Shown here piece by piece: positions 1 to 5,683 of a DNA stretch of 5,824 bases (within the stretch, counting starts at the first letter, position 1; each line of letters begins with the position of its first letter). The position numbers and the translations under genes were made by a program. The stretch comes from Planctomycetaceae bacterium (lineage in GTDB: Bacteria > Planctomycetota > Planctomycetia > Planctomycetales > Planctomycetaceae). The notes below the pieces were generated by a model. It did no database searches and was not told the origin of the DNA. It was given only the letters and a program-made list of their open reading frames with translations. The stretch spans positions 1 through 5,824 of the forward strand of contig JAGQQQ010000367.1 in assembly GCA_020426125.1 (NCBI GenBank). The letters are read 5' to 3'.

Positions 1-16
1 CATCGCTCCAGTCGGC

Positions 17-340
17 TCATGAGGAAATCGCCGCGGATGTCCGCACGAACGCGGTTGTGAACATGGACGAGAGTGGGAGCCAGTGGTGTTTCATTTGCTT
101 CCAGACCAGTTTGATCAGATTCAGTTCAGGCGAATAGGGCGGCAGGAAATCGAGGTGAACCCTGTTCGCAGCCCAGTCCACCAAGTGGCTTCGAAACGCC
201 TTGCTGCGATGCAAGGGGGCATTGTCGACCACCACGACGTTCGTCCCGTGGACCCTTTCTGCAAACTTGTCCATCACCGTGATGACCACGTCGGAATTCA
301 CAGTCCCCTCGAACGGATAAGCGTAAAACTGACTATCCAA
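17..340 (-). pseudogene. IS630-family transposase, 3' remnant with a lost catalytic residue
   Basis: This is the C-terminal part of a DDE transposase of the IS630 (Tc1/mariner-like) group, which cuts and joins transposon ends in the cytoplasm. Over the 107 readable codons (numbered from a TTG at 340-338) one sees the second catalytic aspartate in VVVVDNAPLH (D39) and the family signature LPPYSPELN (66-74), then a KHHWLPL tail. The third catalytic residue should be Glu in the ELNxIE motif, but codon 112-110 is AAA and gives Lys77 (ELNLIK). The N-terminal half, with the helix-turn-helix and first aspartate, is missing: a TGA at 349-347 closes the frame and no transposase sequence is recognisable upstream. 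The last about 17 residues do not resemble the usual IS630 end, so a second frame change near 75 is possible. No terminal inverted repeats were seen. The family is clear, and I infer that the protein is inactive. Confidence 0.88.
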
Positions 341-351
341 GTCGACTCATC

Positions 352-711
352 TCAAGGCGGAATCTGACGTGCCTCGCTGAAACGGAATCTCGATCCGCTC
401 GACGATTTCCAGCCAGGCAACAGCGTCTGCTCACGATGGAGTTCCGGACATTCCTCGACCAGATGATTCCCATCCCCCGCCAGATCGTAAAGTCTGCACG
501 GACGGTCACTTGGCGTCTGTCGAACTGGACCGACCTGACACCGACCTTCTTCCGCCTGTGCGACTCGCTGCCGATCGAACGACCAGTCGTCGAATGGGAG
601 GCCGTTCGTTGCAGATCGCGTGAAGAAATCGCGAAGCGTGTTGTCATCCGTGACGATCCACCGCAGTTTTTCGCCAGTTCTCCCCTCTCGAAAGTCGGCG
701 TTGATTGTCAC
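352..711 (-). CDS. Doubtful 119-aa frame coupled to the propeller gene by a GTGA overlap; possibly a decayed gene
   Basis: I do not recognise this protein. A GTG at 711-709 overlaps the TGA stop of the upstream propeller gene by four bases (GTGA), a common sign of translational coupling, and the frame stays open for 119 codons to a TGA at 354-352. The product is soluble and charged, with no signal peptide or membrane segment. Residues 74-92 (LYDLAGDGNHLVEECPELH) loosely recall the YDL...PEL end of sulfatases, too weakly to assign. By hand count, third-position GC is about 69% in the first 45 codons. Between roughly 576 and 436 the GC-rich position belongs to a different minus frame, or equally to a plus frame (436-726). 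Near 430-350 a third minus frame reads like a natural C-terminus (WLEIVERIEIPF...). This could be a frameshifted gene, non-coding DNA between the IS remnant and the operon, or a short real gene. Confidence is low. Confidence 0.28.
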   Translation of the reverse strand: MTINADFREGRTGEKLRWIVTDDNTLRDFFTRSATNGLPFDDWSFDRQRVAQAEEGRCQVGPVRQTPSDRPCRLYDLAGDGNHLVEECPELHREQTLLPGWKSSSGSRFRFSEARQIPP

Positions 712-1973
712 TCTTTCACGATGTAACTGATATCGATGAGATAGAGTTGGCGGCCGTTTCCGCCATGGGGAGAGTCGATGACGACGGACTGGCCGTCGTT
801 GCTGGATCGGGGATGGGTGTCGCACCGCCATTCTCCGTTGTACTCGATTGGAGAATGGAACTTCCCCAGCGAGATCCGGCGATTGGTCGGGATGTGGTAC
901 AGATACGGGTTCTGCTTCCGTTCCTGGCGGTCGGGGTAGGTGTCGTTCAGGATCCAGTCGGTACTCTGCGGGAGATAGGTGTTGTGCCCGTTGAGCGGCA
1001 TGATGCCTTCGCCGACCATTTCGATCTCGCGGGTCTTGTCCTGGAAGAGATAAAACGCCGCAGGCTTGCCAAACGGCTGTGTCCACATGCAGATGTGTTC
1101 CGGATCCCGCCAAATGAAGTGGGAAGTTTTGCCGGACGGATCCAGGACATACAGGTCGGTGCCGTCAACATTGGCCGTGAGCATTCGCGTGATGAAGGTG
1201 CCGGTGGGAGCGCCGGTTTTCTGGTCGCGCGCCCGCCAGCGATGAAGCACGATAAATCGCCGCATGTCCGGGCTGATCAACAGATGGTTGAAATAATGCC
1301 AGACGTTATCGAGCACTTTCCCCTGGTGAGGAATGGCCGCGACATCCGCCAGCGAGAGGACGAGTTGCCGATCACCCGTGTTCATGTCGACACGGAACAC
1401 CCCGGAGTCGGGCGGGGCGAGTTCGTCACCATGCTCATCAGGAAGGCCGACATAGCCGTATCCGGGGCGCATCACCTGGATGCGGGCAAAGTCGGCGGTG
1501 AGTCCGAATGAGCCATCGGCACTGAGCGTGTAAATGGGACTGGGGAGCGTCCTTTTCTGTTGAGTTTGGACATCCAGGACGTGGCAGACATATCGGTCTC
1601 CCTGCCGATCGTTCCAGACCACTTCCGATTCGGACCCGGGCCGCCATTGAAGCATGCAGCCCTGCTGCCATCCCCAGGCGTTGCTCTGTCCCAGTTCGAT
1701 CCATCGATCATTGTCCTGAAGGTCGACCATCCCGACCTGAACCACATCATCAGGACGGGGAGTCCGGTGCTCAAAGTCGACCTCGTTGGACAGGACATAC
1801 CGGTTCGACGGATCGAACTCCAATTTGTCGTAATACCCGAACCAGTGGTGTTTCGGTCCGCGAGTAATCGCCCGGACCGGGGGAAACTCGTCCGCTCGGG
1901 CGATGGTCGGTCGCAAGGCCAGCCCCGCGAGGCTGAGCGAGGAGGTTTGTAGAAACTGGCGTCGATTCAACAT
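708..1973 (-). CDS. Tat-exported beta-propeller-like protein (421 aa), function unknown
   Basis: This protein is probably folded in the cytoplasm and exported by the twin-arginine pathway. The N-terminus has NRRQFLQ at residues 3-9, a hydrophobic stretch (11-21) and a likely cleavage site after ARA (25-27). The mature part has repeated short strands of WD40/TolB-like propeller type, for example VCHVLDVQTQQKRTL, GVFRVDMNTGDRQLVL, YVLDPSGKTSHFIW, YLYHIPTNRRISLG and LYLIDIS. A His/Asp-rich conserved-looking end (HPRSSNDGQSVVIDSPHG, about 387-404) resembles the 'HPxWSxDG' blade motif of oligogalacturonate-lyase-like and PD40 proteins. No catalytic set can be named. The ATG at 1973 is preceded by GGAG (1984-1981) eight bases upstream, and a hairpin covers that site. 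The gap to the upstream membrane-protein gene is 36 bases, so co-transcription is likely. A role in sensing or processing extracellular carbohydrate fits the sulfatase further upstream but is only inference. The reading frame is firm; the function is not. Confidence 0.9.
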   Translation of the reverse strand: MLNRRQFLQTSSLSLAGLALRPTIARADEFPPVRAITRGPKHHWFGYYDKLEFDPSNRYVLSNEVDFEHRTPRPDDVVQVGMVDLQDNDRWIELGQSNAWGWQQGCMLQWRPGSESEVVWNDRQGDRYVCHVLDVQTQQKRTLPSPIYTLSADGSFGLTADFARIQVMRPGYGYVGLPDEHGDELAPPDSGVFRVDMNTGDRQLVLSLADVAAIPHQGKVLDNVWHYFNHLLISPDMRRFIVLHRWRARDQKTGAPTGTFITRMLTANVDGTDLYVLDPSGKTSHFIWRDPEHICMWTQPFGKPAAFYLFQDKTREIEMVGEGIMPLNGHNTYLPQSTDWILNDTYPDRQERKQNPYLYHIPTNRRISLGKFHSPIEYNGEWRCDTHPRSSNDGQSVVIDSPHGGNGRQLYLIDISYIVKE

Positions 1974-1981
1974 CCGGGCAC

Positions 1982-2007
1982 TCCACTCGAAAGTTTGTTC
2001 GAGTGGA
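1982..2007 (-). promoter_or_regulatory. Hairpin that hides the ribosome-binding site of the propeller gene
   Basis: In the minus-strand transcript, TCCACTCGAA (2007-1998) and TTCGAGTGGA (1991-1982) form a perfect 10-bp stem with a 6-base loop. The 3' arm contains GGA of the GGAG Shine-Dalgarno (1984-1981) of the gene starting at 1973. The 5' arm begins two bases after the TAA stop (2012-2010) of the membrane-protein gene. A ribosome finishing the upstream gene would cover and melt the 5' arm, which predicts translational coupling. There is no T-tract after the stem, so it is not a typical terminator. The pairing is directly visible; the regulatory role is inferred. Confidence 0.6.
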
Positions 2008-2009
2008 TG

Positions 2010-2474
2010 TTATTCCATCGTCGCGAGGATGTCCCGGCACTTCTCGACGACCTGCTCTTCGGCTGGATAGACGAGTCGTCGGCCATCGGGAATGGCGGCC
2101 ACCTGCCAACGTCCGCCGGCGCTCCGTTCCAGCGGGATGATGTAAGTCGAACCGGGTTCTGCTCCCGTGACTTCGAGTTGGCGAACTTGCGAAAGGTTAT
2201 CTGGAGAAGGACCTTTGAGAGCCTCCTGGACCTCGATCTGCCCCTGTGAAATATCGACAGCTTTGGCGACGATAATCAGAGGAGCCGATTTGAGTTGGGC
2301 GATGTTCAGTGTCACCGGGTTGGCTGTTGTGAAGGTCAGCCAGCCGAGCGCGAGAAACCACAGAAAACCAATGACAGCGGCCCCCCAGAACACACTCTCA
2401 GGAGGACGGTTGAAAGATGACGATGTCGATGCCAGCGGAGAAGCGGAGTCCTCAGAAGCCACAGCTTTATTCAT
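2010..2474 (-). CDS. Single-pass membrane protein with an extracytoplasmic domain (154 aa)
   Basis: This is a small conserved-looking hypothetical membrane protein. Residues 1-27 are polar and Ser-rich, residues 28-49 (VFWGAAVIGFLWFLALGWLTF) form one transmembrane segment, and the remaining about 105 residues are probably outside the membrane. That domain has alternating strands (LIIVAKAVDI, QIEVQEALKG, VRQLEVTG, YIIPLER, WQVAAIPD, LVYPAEE). It resembles planctomycete hypothetical proteins in which NPVTLN follows the membrane segment and a 'YIxPL...YPA' core follows, though I know no function for them. I chose the ATG at 2474 because it overlaps the stop of the preceding small frame (ATGA) and has GGGGA about seven bases upstream. 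A GTG at 2519 would add 15 residues but has no comparable support. The gene probably shares an operon with the genes on both sides and ends 36 bases before the propeller gene. Confidence 0.82.
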   Translation of the reverse strand: MNKAVASEDSASPLASTSSSFNRPPESVFWGAAVIGFLWFLALGWLTFTTANPVTLNIAQLKSAPLIIVAKAVDISQGQIEVQEALKGPSPDNLSQVRQLEVTGAEPGSTYIIPLERSAGGRWQVAAIPDGRRLVYPAEEQVVEKCRDILATME

Positions 2475-2602
2475 GGCCGTTCCCCACCCGCAGTCCAACT
2501 TTCCAGGCAGCACGGGCACACTTTCGGTGCGAATTCGACAAGGGGACCGACTCCGTCCTGCACACGATCTCGATGAGGAAGGCCATCTGAGAATGAAGGC
2601 AT
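2471..2602 (-). CDS. Possible 43-aa small protein with a CPCC motif
   Basis: An ATG at 2602-2600 opens 43 codons ending in a TGA (2473-2471) that overlaps the ATG of the membrane-protein gene by four bases (ATGA). The product has one cysteine cluster, VCPCCLESW (C29, C31, C32), and no membrane segment or signal peptide. The cluster could bind a metal, but a classic zinc ribbon needs two Cys pairs, so this chain would have to act as a dimer or with a partner. The start is 18 bases after the Minf_1886 stop and has no clear Shine-Dalgarno, so it would rely on re-initiation. It also lies in the same frame as Minf_1886, separated only by that gene's TAG, so it could alternatively be a former or readthrough C-terminal extension. 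Against it, hand-counted third-position GC is only about 44%, lower than expected here. I do not recognise it as a known family. Confidence 0.38.
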   Translation of the reverse strand: MPSFSDGLPHRDRVQDGVGPLVEFAPKVCPCCLESWTAGGERP

Positions 2603-2620
2603 TTTCGCCCGAACAACGTG

Positions 2621-3019
2621 CTAATCGTCTTCGATCTCGTCGGCCAGGATCTGGTACTTGTTGACGAGGGCGTCTTCAAAATCGTAGACGTCGAAGAAGT
2701 CGCTGAGCTGATCGCGATCCGTTTTTCGCATTTCGCCCCGTTCGATCATTTCGAAGACCATCCGACCGAAATCCGCAGTGCTCTTGATTCCCCAGTGTCC
2801 GAGGACATTTCGGGCGAGGAGTCCGTATCGTTCGAGGGCCAATTCCCGGGCGCCTTCAGCCAGTTCCTGACCGGTAATGTGAGCCCGATCATCATCGAGA
2901 TCCTGGGTTGCGGGGCGTTTGAGTTTCTGCTGAGTGTGGTGCAGAGCTTCAAACACGAAACGGTACCCATCGGTGTGGTATTTCAACCGGGAGGCGGCCG
3001 TTTGACCCGTCGTGCTCAT
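2621..3019 (-). CDS. Minf_1886 family (TIGR04138) conserved protein, 132 aa
   Basis: This matches the uncharacterised family found in Planctomycetes and Verrucomicrobia. Its recognisable core runs YHTDGYRFVFEALHHTQ (14-30), HITGQELAEGARELALERYG (47-66), ARNVLGHWGI (69-78), DFGRMVFEMIERGEMRKT (83-100) and DFFDVYDFEDA (107-117). The length is normal for the family. It is soluble and mostly helical, with no signal or membrane segment, so it is presumably cytoplasmic. Its function is unknown, but residence beside a PSP1/RicT gene suggests an intracellular partner role (inference). The ATG at 3019 is well supported by TTGGAG (3032-3027), seven bases upstream, although inverted repeats overlap this site. 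The stop is TAG (2623-2621), and the frame stays open beyond it for another 49 codons. It follows ricT after 133 bases, so it may have its own promoter. Confidence 0.92.
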   Translation of the reverse strand: MSTTGQTAASRLKYHTDGYRFVFEALHHTQQKLKRPATQDLDDDRAHITGQELAEGARELALERYGLLARNVLGHWGIKSTADFGRMVFEMIERGEMRKTDRDQLSDFFDVYDFEDALVNKYQILADEIEDD

Positions 3020-3027
3020 GACGATAC

Positions 3028-3053
3028 TCCAAGATCAATTGGATACGATCCAA
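3028..3053 (-). promoter_or_regulatory. Overlapping inverted repeats at the Minf_1886 ribosome-binding site
   Basis: In transcript order there are three arms: TTGGAT (3053-3048), ATCCAA (3044-3039) and TTGGA (3032-3028). The first two make a perfect 6-bp dyad with a 3-base spacer. The middle arm can instead pair over five bases with the third, which includes GGA of the TTGGAG Shine-Dalgarno. The two pairings exclude each other, as in an anti-SD / anti-anti-SD switch. The 15-base dyad (3039-3053) could also be a protein operator. The stems are short, and no ligand-binding domain is visible, so the function is speculative. Confidence 0.35.
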
Positions 3054-3090
3054 GGAATGCTGAAAAAATCTAACGAACGCATTCGCGCCC

Positions 3091-3102
3091 GGGGTTTCCC
3101 CC
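3091..3102 (-). other. Short GC hairpin with a GAAA loop in the ricT to Minf_1886 gap
   Basis: The 133-base gap (3020-3152) has no recognisable gene. Its transcript contains GGGG, GAAA, CCCC (3102-3091), a 4-bp all-GC stem with a GNRA-type tetraloop. A run of six T (3068-3063) follows about 22 bases later, preceded by a weak CGAA/TTCG stem. The T-run is too far from the strong stem for a standard intrinsic terminator. Partial termination or RNA stabilisation between the two genes is possible. I see no convincing sigma-70 promoter in the gap. Confidence 0.3.
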
Positions 3103-3152
3103 ATCTTACAACCCGATGGCAATTCGAGAAAAGGGGATCTTCGTACCGATTT

Positions 3153-4031
3153 TCAGGATTCTGCAACGTCGCTGGGGGATTGATTCCGGTCAGATTTCTT
3201 TCCGCCGCCCCCACCTCCGCCAGTCACCACCGTGACCACATCGGCCAAATCGACCATCATCCGCCGGTTGTCCTCGAACGCCACTAGAATCTTCTTAGCC
3301 AGGATTTCCTGGGCGAGAACCCGCCCTTGTCCCTGCTTGGTCACGACGGTTTTGCCAATCTTGGGCAGTTCCCGACGGTATTCCTCGTACGTGTCATATT
3401 CGTACCGCAGGCAACACTTCAGCCGACCACACCGCCCCGAGATTTTGTTGGGATCGAGCGAGGCCTTTTGGAGTTTGGCCATTTTCATCGAGACGGGAGG
3501 CATTTCTGTCAGATGGGTGTTGCAACAGACCGGCTTGCCGCAGTCTCCGTAGTCCGCGAGCAGTTTGGCTTCGTCACGGATTCCAATCTGCCGCATCTCG
3601 ATCCGTGTCTTGTACTTGCCAGCTAGAATCTTCACCAATTCCCGGAAGTCAACACGTTGTTCCGAGAGGAAGTACACGATGATTTTCTCGCCACCAAACA
3701 GTTTCTCAATGTCCACCACCTGCATCAGCGCGGCGTGCTGACTCGCGAGCGTTTTGACATCGTCGAACAGTTCTTGCTCTTCGTCCCAGAGCGCATCACG
3801 GGTCCGCTCGTCCTCCGGGGTGACGCTTCGCAGGACGCGCCCCACGGGATCCTCGCTGCCGAGATACTCACGAGTCCGGTCTGTGGCTTCGCAGAGGATT
3901 TCGCCCCATTCGGTACCGCGATGGCTCCGGACCACAACCGCCTCGCCGCGGACATAGTCTCCTTGTCCCTTGGTGGTAAACTCGGCCACGTACCGCATCG
4001 TGCCGTAGCGAATCACATATTTGCTAGCCAT
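3153..4031 (-). CDS. ricT: PSP1 C-terminal domain protein, RicT (YaaT) family, 292 aa
   Basis: This is a cytoplasmic protein of the RicT/YaaT family. In Bacillus the Ric complex (RicA, RicF, RicT) binds [4Fe-4S] clusters and influences RNase Y-dependent mRNA maturation, competence and sporulation; in planctomycetes the role is unstudied as far as I know. The N-terminal part (1-70) contains RGEAVVVRSHRGTEWGEIL, and the PSP1 domain spans about 70-160 (DIEKLFGGEKIIVYFLSEQRVDFRELVK). The cluster-binding cysteines are in GDCGKPVCC (C164, C169, C170) and GRCGRLKCC (C201, C206, C207), separated by the conserved THLTEMPPVSMKMAKLQK. A basic beta-rich segment follows, then seven glycines (271-277) and a polar tail. 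The ATG at 4031 has TGGAG about six bases upstream and lies 43 bases after the sulfatase stop, so co-transcription is likely. No ricA or ricF homologue is in the window. Confidence 0.95.
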   Translation of the reverse strand: MASKYVIRYGTMRYVAEFTTKGQGDYVRGEAVVVRSHRGTEWGEILCEATDRTREYLGSEDPVGRVLRSVTPEDERTRDALWDEEQELFDDVKTLASQHAALMQVVDIEKLFGGEKIIVYFLSEQRVDFRELVKILAGKYKTRIEMRQIGIRDEAKLLADYGDCGKPVCCNTHLTEMPPVSMKMAKLQKASLDPNKISGRCGRLKCCLRYEYDTYEEYRRELPKIGKTVVTKQGQGRVLAQEILAKKILVAFEDNRRMMVDLADVVTVVTGGGGGGGKKSDRNQSPSDVAES

Positions 4032-4074
4032 CTCAACTCCAGACCTGAGTCATCACTTTGCCCCTCACCGAACG

Positions 4075-5541
4075 TCAATCTCCAACAAGATTCGGGTAAA
4101 CGGACGTAAGATCGAGGGTGTCACCGGTTTCGGTCTGAAGCTTCAGGAGTCGGGCAAAGAGTTTGGCTGCCATGGGATGCGTTTTCCCGTCGGCCAACAG
4201 GTCATGCAATTCGTGGGGGTCCTCAGCCACATGATACAACCGGGCCACTGAGATTTTGGGGTACAGGATCAGTTTGTAGCCGTCCATCGTCACCATCCGC
4301 TGCCGGTCGACGTAGGCTCCATAGATGGCGTCGTAAGAGCCTTCCGTCTGCTCGCCCCGCAGAAGAGGCAACAGGCTGTGAAACTCGACATGGTCGGGTT
4401 TCTCGACCCCAGCCAACTCCAACGTCGTGGGCATTACATCCTGCAGATAGATGGGAATGTCAATCTTCTGACCAGCCTCGACCCCGGGGCCGATGATCAT
4501 GAACGGCACGCGGACGCTGTGGTCGTACATGTTCTGTTTGCCAATCAGACCATGGTGTCCGACGGCGAGACCATGGTCCGCGGTGAACACAATCCAGGTG
4601 CTGTCTCGCTTTCCGGTCTCTTCCAACTGATTGAGGATTCGCCCAATCTGTTCGTCCAGATGCGTGATGATCGCATAGTATTCCTGGCGATGAATCTCGA
4701 CTGCGTATTCCGTTCGTGGAAACGGAGCGAGATGTTCATCACGAAGCTTCTCGCTGCAACCCATCCCATCTTTATACGGATATTCCGGCTGAAAACTGGC
4801 GGGGATGGCGAGATCCTTCGCGCGGTATTTCTCAATGAACGACTTGGGAGCCTGCCGAGGATCGTGCGGCGCGTTGAACGCGATATACATGAAGAACGGC
4901 TTCTCTTGAGCTTGGGCGTGTTTCAGAAAGCCGATGGCGTCGTCCGCCACAACTTCGCTCCAGTGGCGACCACCGGCCCAGAATCCGCCGAAACTCTCGT
5001 CATACGGGCTCCAGGTGTCCGGTTCCCCGAACTTCGGACGGTCGTATCCCTGCGGCGTCTGGTTCGGCATTCCTCCCCGGACGTGCGCCGCCTGATGGAA
5101 CGACTGCTCCGCCGCTGCGTTGACATGCCATTTGCCGGTCATGTAGGTCTGGTAACCAGCCTTTTTCATGTATTCGGACCACCAGCGGCCTTGCTCGCGT
5201 TCCTGCTTGGACGTCTTCCAGACATCGTTCGCATGCCAGAGATAGCGGCCCGTGTTGAGCATGGTCCGACTGGCAACGCATATGGCACCATTCCAGCCGC
5301 CCATGTTGTAGCAATGCGTGAAAGTGGTGCCGTCCTTGACCAGACGATCGAGATTCGGCGTCTCAATCTCTTCATTCCCCAACGCATGAATCGTGTCATA
5401 ACACTGGTCGTCCGCGAAGAGAAAAAGAATGTTGGGCTTCTGCTCGGCAGCGAGTCCGCCATTCGAGGCGATGACAAAGATCCCCAAGAAAAATGGGAAG
5501 ACGGCAAGACGGGCAGTCAGGAGACAAAATTTTCGGATCAT
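4075..5541 (-). CDS. Secreted type I (formylglycine-dependent) sulfatase, 488 aa
   Basis: This enzyme hydrolyses a sulfate ester, probably on a sulfated polysaccharide or sugar, outside the cytoplasm. The N-terminal 32 residues form a Sec signal peptide (basic RK, hydrophobic VFPFFLGIFVIA, cleavage near LAA). The mature chain starts PNILFLFADDQ with metal ligands D44 and D45. C88 in ICVASR is the residue expected to become formylglycine, with R92 completing C-x-A-x-R. GKWH (136-139), APHDP (224-228), ADHG (D322, H323) and GKQNMYDHS (K335) supply the remaining metal and sulfate ligands. YHVAEDPHELHDL (436-448) is the typical sulfatase C-terminal segment. All key residues appear intact and the length is normal. 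The substrate cannot be told; the fold resembles iduronate-2-sulfatase/choline-sulfatase-like S1 enzymes. No formylglycine-generating enzyme gene is in the window. The start is fixed by the signal peptide, since no clear Shine-Dalgarno precedes it. Confidence 0.96.
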   Translation of the reverse strand: MIRKFCLLTARLAVFPFFLGIFVIASNGGLAAEQKPNILFLFADDQCYDTIHALGNEEIETPNLDRLVKDGTTFTHCYNMGGWNGAICVASRTMLNTGRYLWHANDVWKTSKQEREQGRWWSEYMKKAGYQTYMTGKWHVNAAAEQSFHQAAHVRGGMPNQTPQGYDRPKFGEPDTWSPYDESFGGFWAGGRHWSEVVADDAIGFLKHAQAQEKPFFMYIAFNAPHDPRQAPKSFIEKYRAKDLAIPASFQPEYPYKDGMGCSEKLRDEHLAPFPRTEYAVEIHRQEYYAIITHLDEQIGRILNQLEETGKRDSTWIVFTADHGLAVGHHGLIGKQNMYDHSVRVPFMIIGPGVEAGQKIDIPIYLQDVMPTTLELAGVEKPDHVEFHSLLPLLRGEQTEGSYDAIYGAYVDRQRMVTMDGYKLILYPKISVARLYHVAEDPHELHDLLADGKTHPMAAKLFARLLKLQTETGDTLDLTSVYPNLVGD

Positions 5542-5683
5542 CTATCAGAAGCAATCTGTTGCGAGCGAAGAAATGTCCTTTGTTTCGATGCTTGCAGCCT
5601 ACTATCCTCCCGCTGCGATGACCAGCCCGCAAATAGTGTCTCGCAGTGATCAATGGCTCAAAACGAAAATGATTCGCTAGCGC

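Noticed and set aside
271..277. The seven-glycine run of RicT (protein residues 271-277, in the gene at 3153-4031) as a frameshift or assembly artefact
   Set aside because: The glycine codons are mixed (GGC, GGA, GGT, GGG), not a homopolymer, and a flexible polar tail after the conserved core is plausible.
352..1113. Treating the frame below the propeller gene as a 253-aa gene starting at 1113
   Set aside because: Its first 134 codons overlap the propeller gene in another frame and look like low-quality protein. Only the part after the GTGA overlap could be real.
705..1511. A 268-codon open frame on the plus strand
   Set aside because: It lies opposite the Tat-exported propeller gene, which has a clear signal peptide and repeat structure. 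The plus frame is a compositional shadow.
81..1854. A 13-base identity between the transposase remnant (near 81-92) and the propeller gene (near 1842-1854)
   Set aside because: Both encode a Lys-His-His-Trp stretch in unrelated proteins. There is no wider similarity, so it is chance.
1982..2007. Reading the 10-bp hairpin as an intrinsic terminator
   Set aside because: No T-tract follows on either strand; the sequence after the stem is GC-rich and contains the next gene's ribosome-binding site.
2475..2519. A GTG start giving the membrane protein 15 more residues
   Set aside because: The ATG at 2474 has a better Shine-Dalgarno and an ATGA overlap. The added residues look unlike a membrane-protein N-terminus.
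4378..5649. A 423-codon open frame on the plus strand
   Set aside because: It is antisense to almost the whole sulfatase, whose active-site motifs and signal peptide are intact. The plus product has no recognisable domain.
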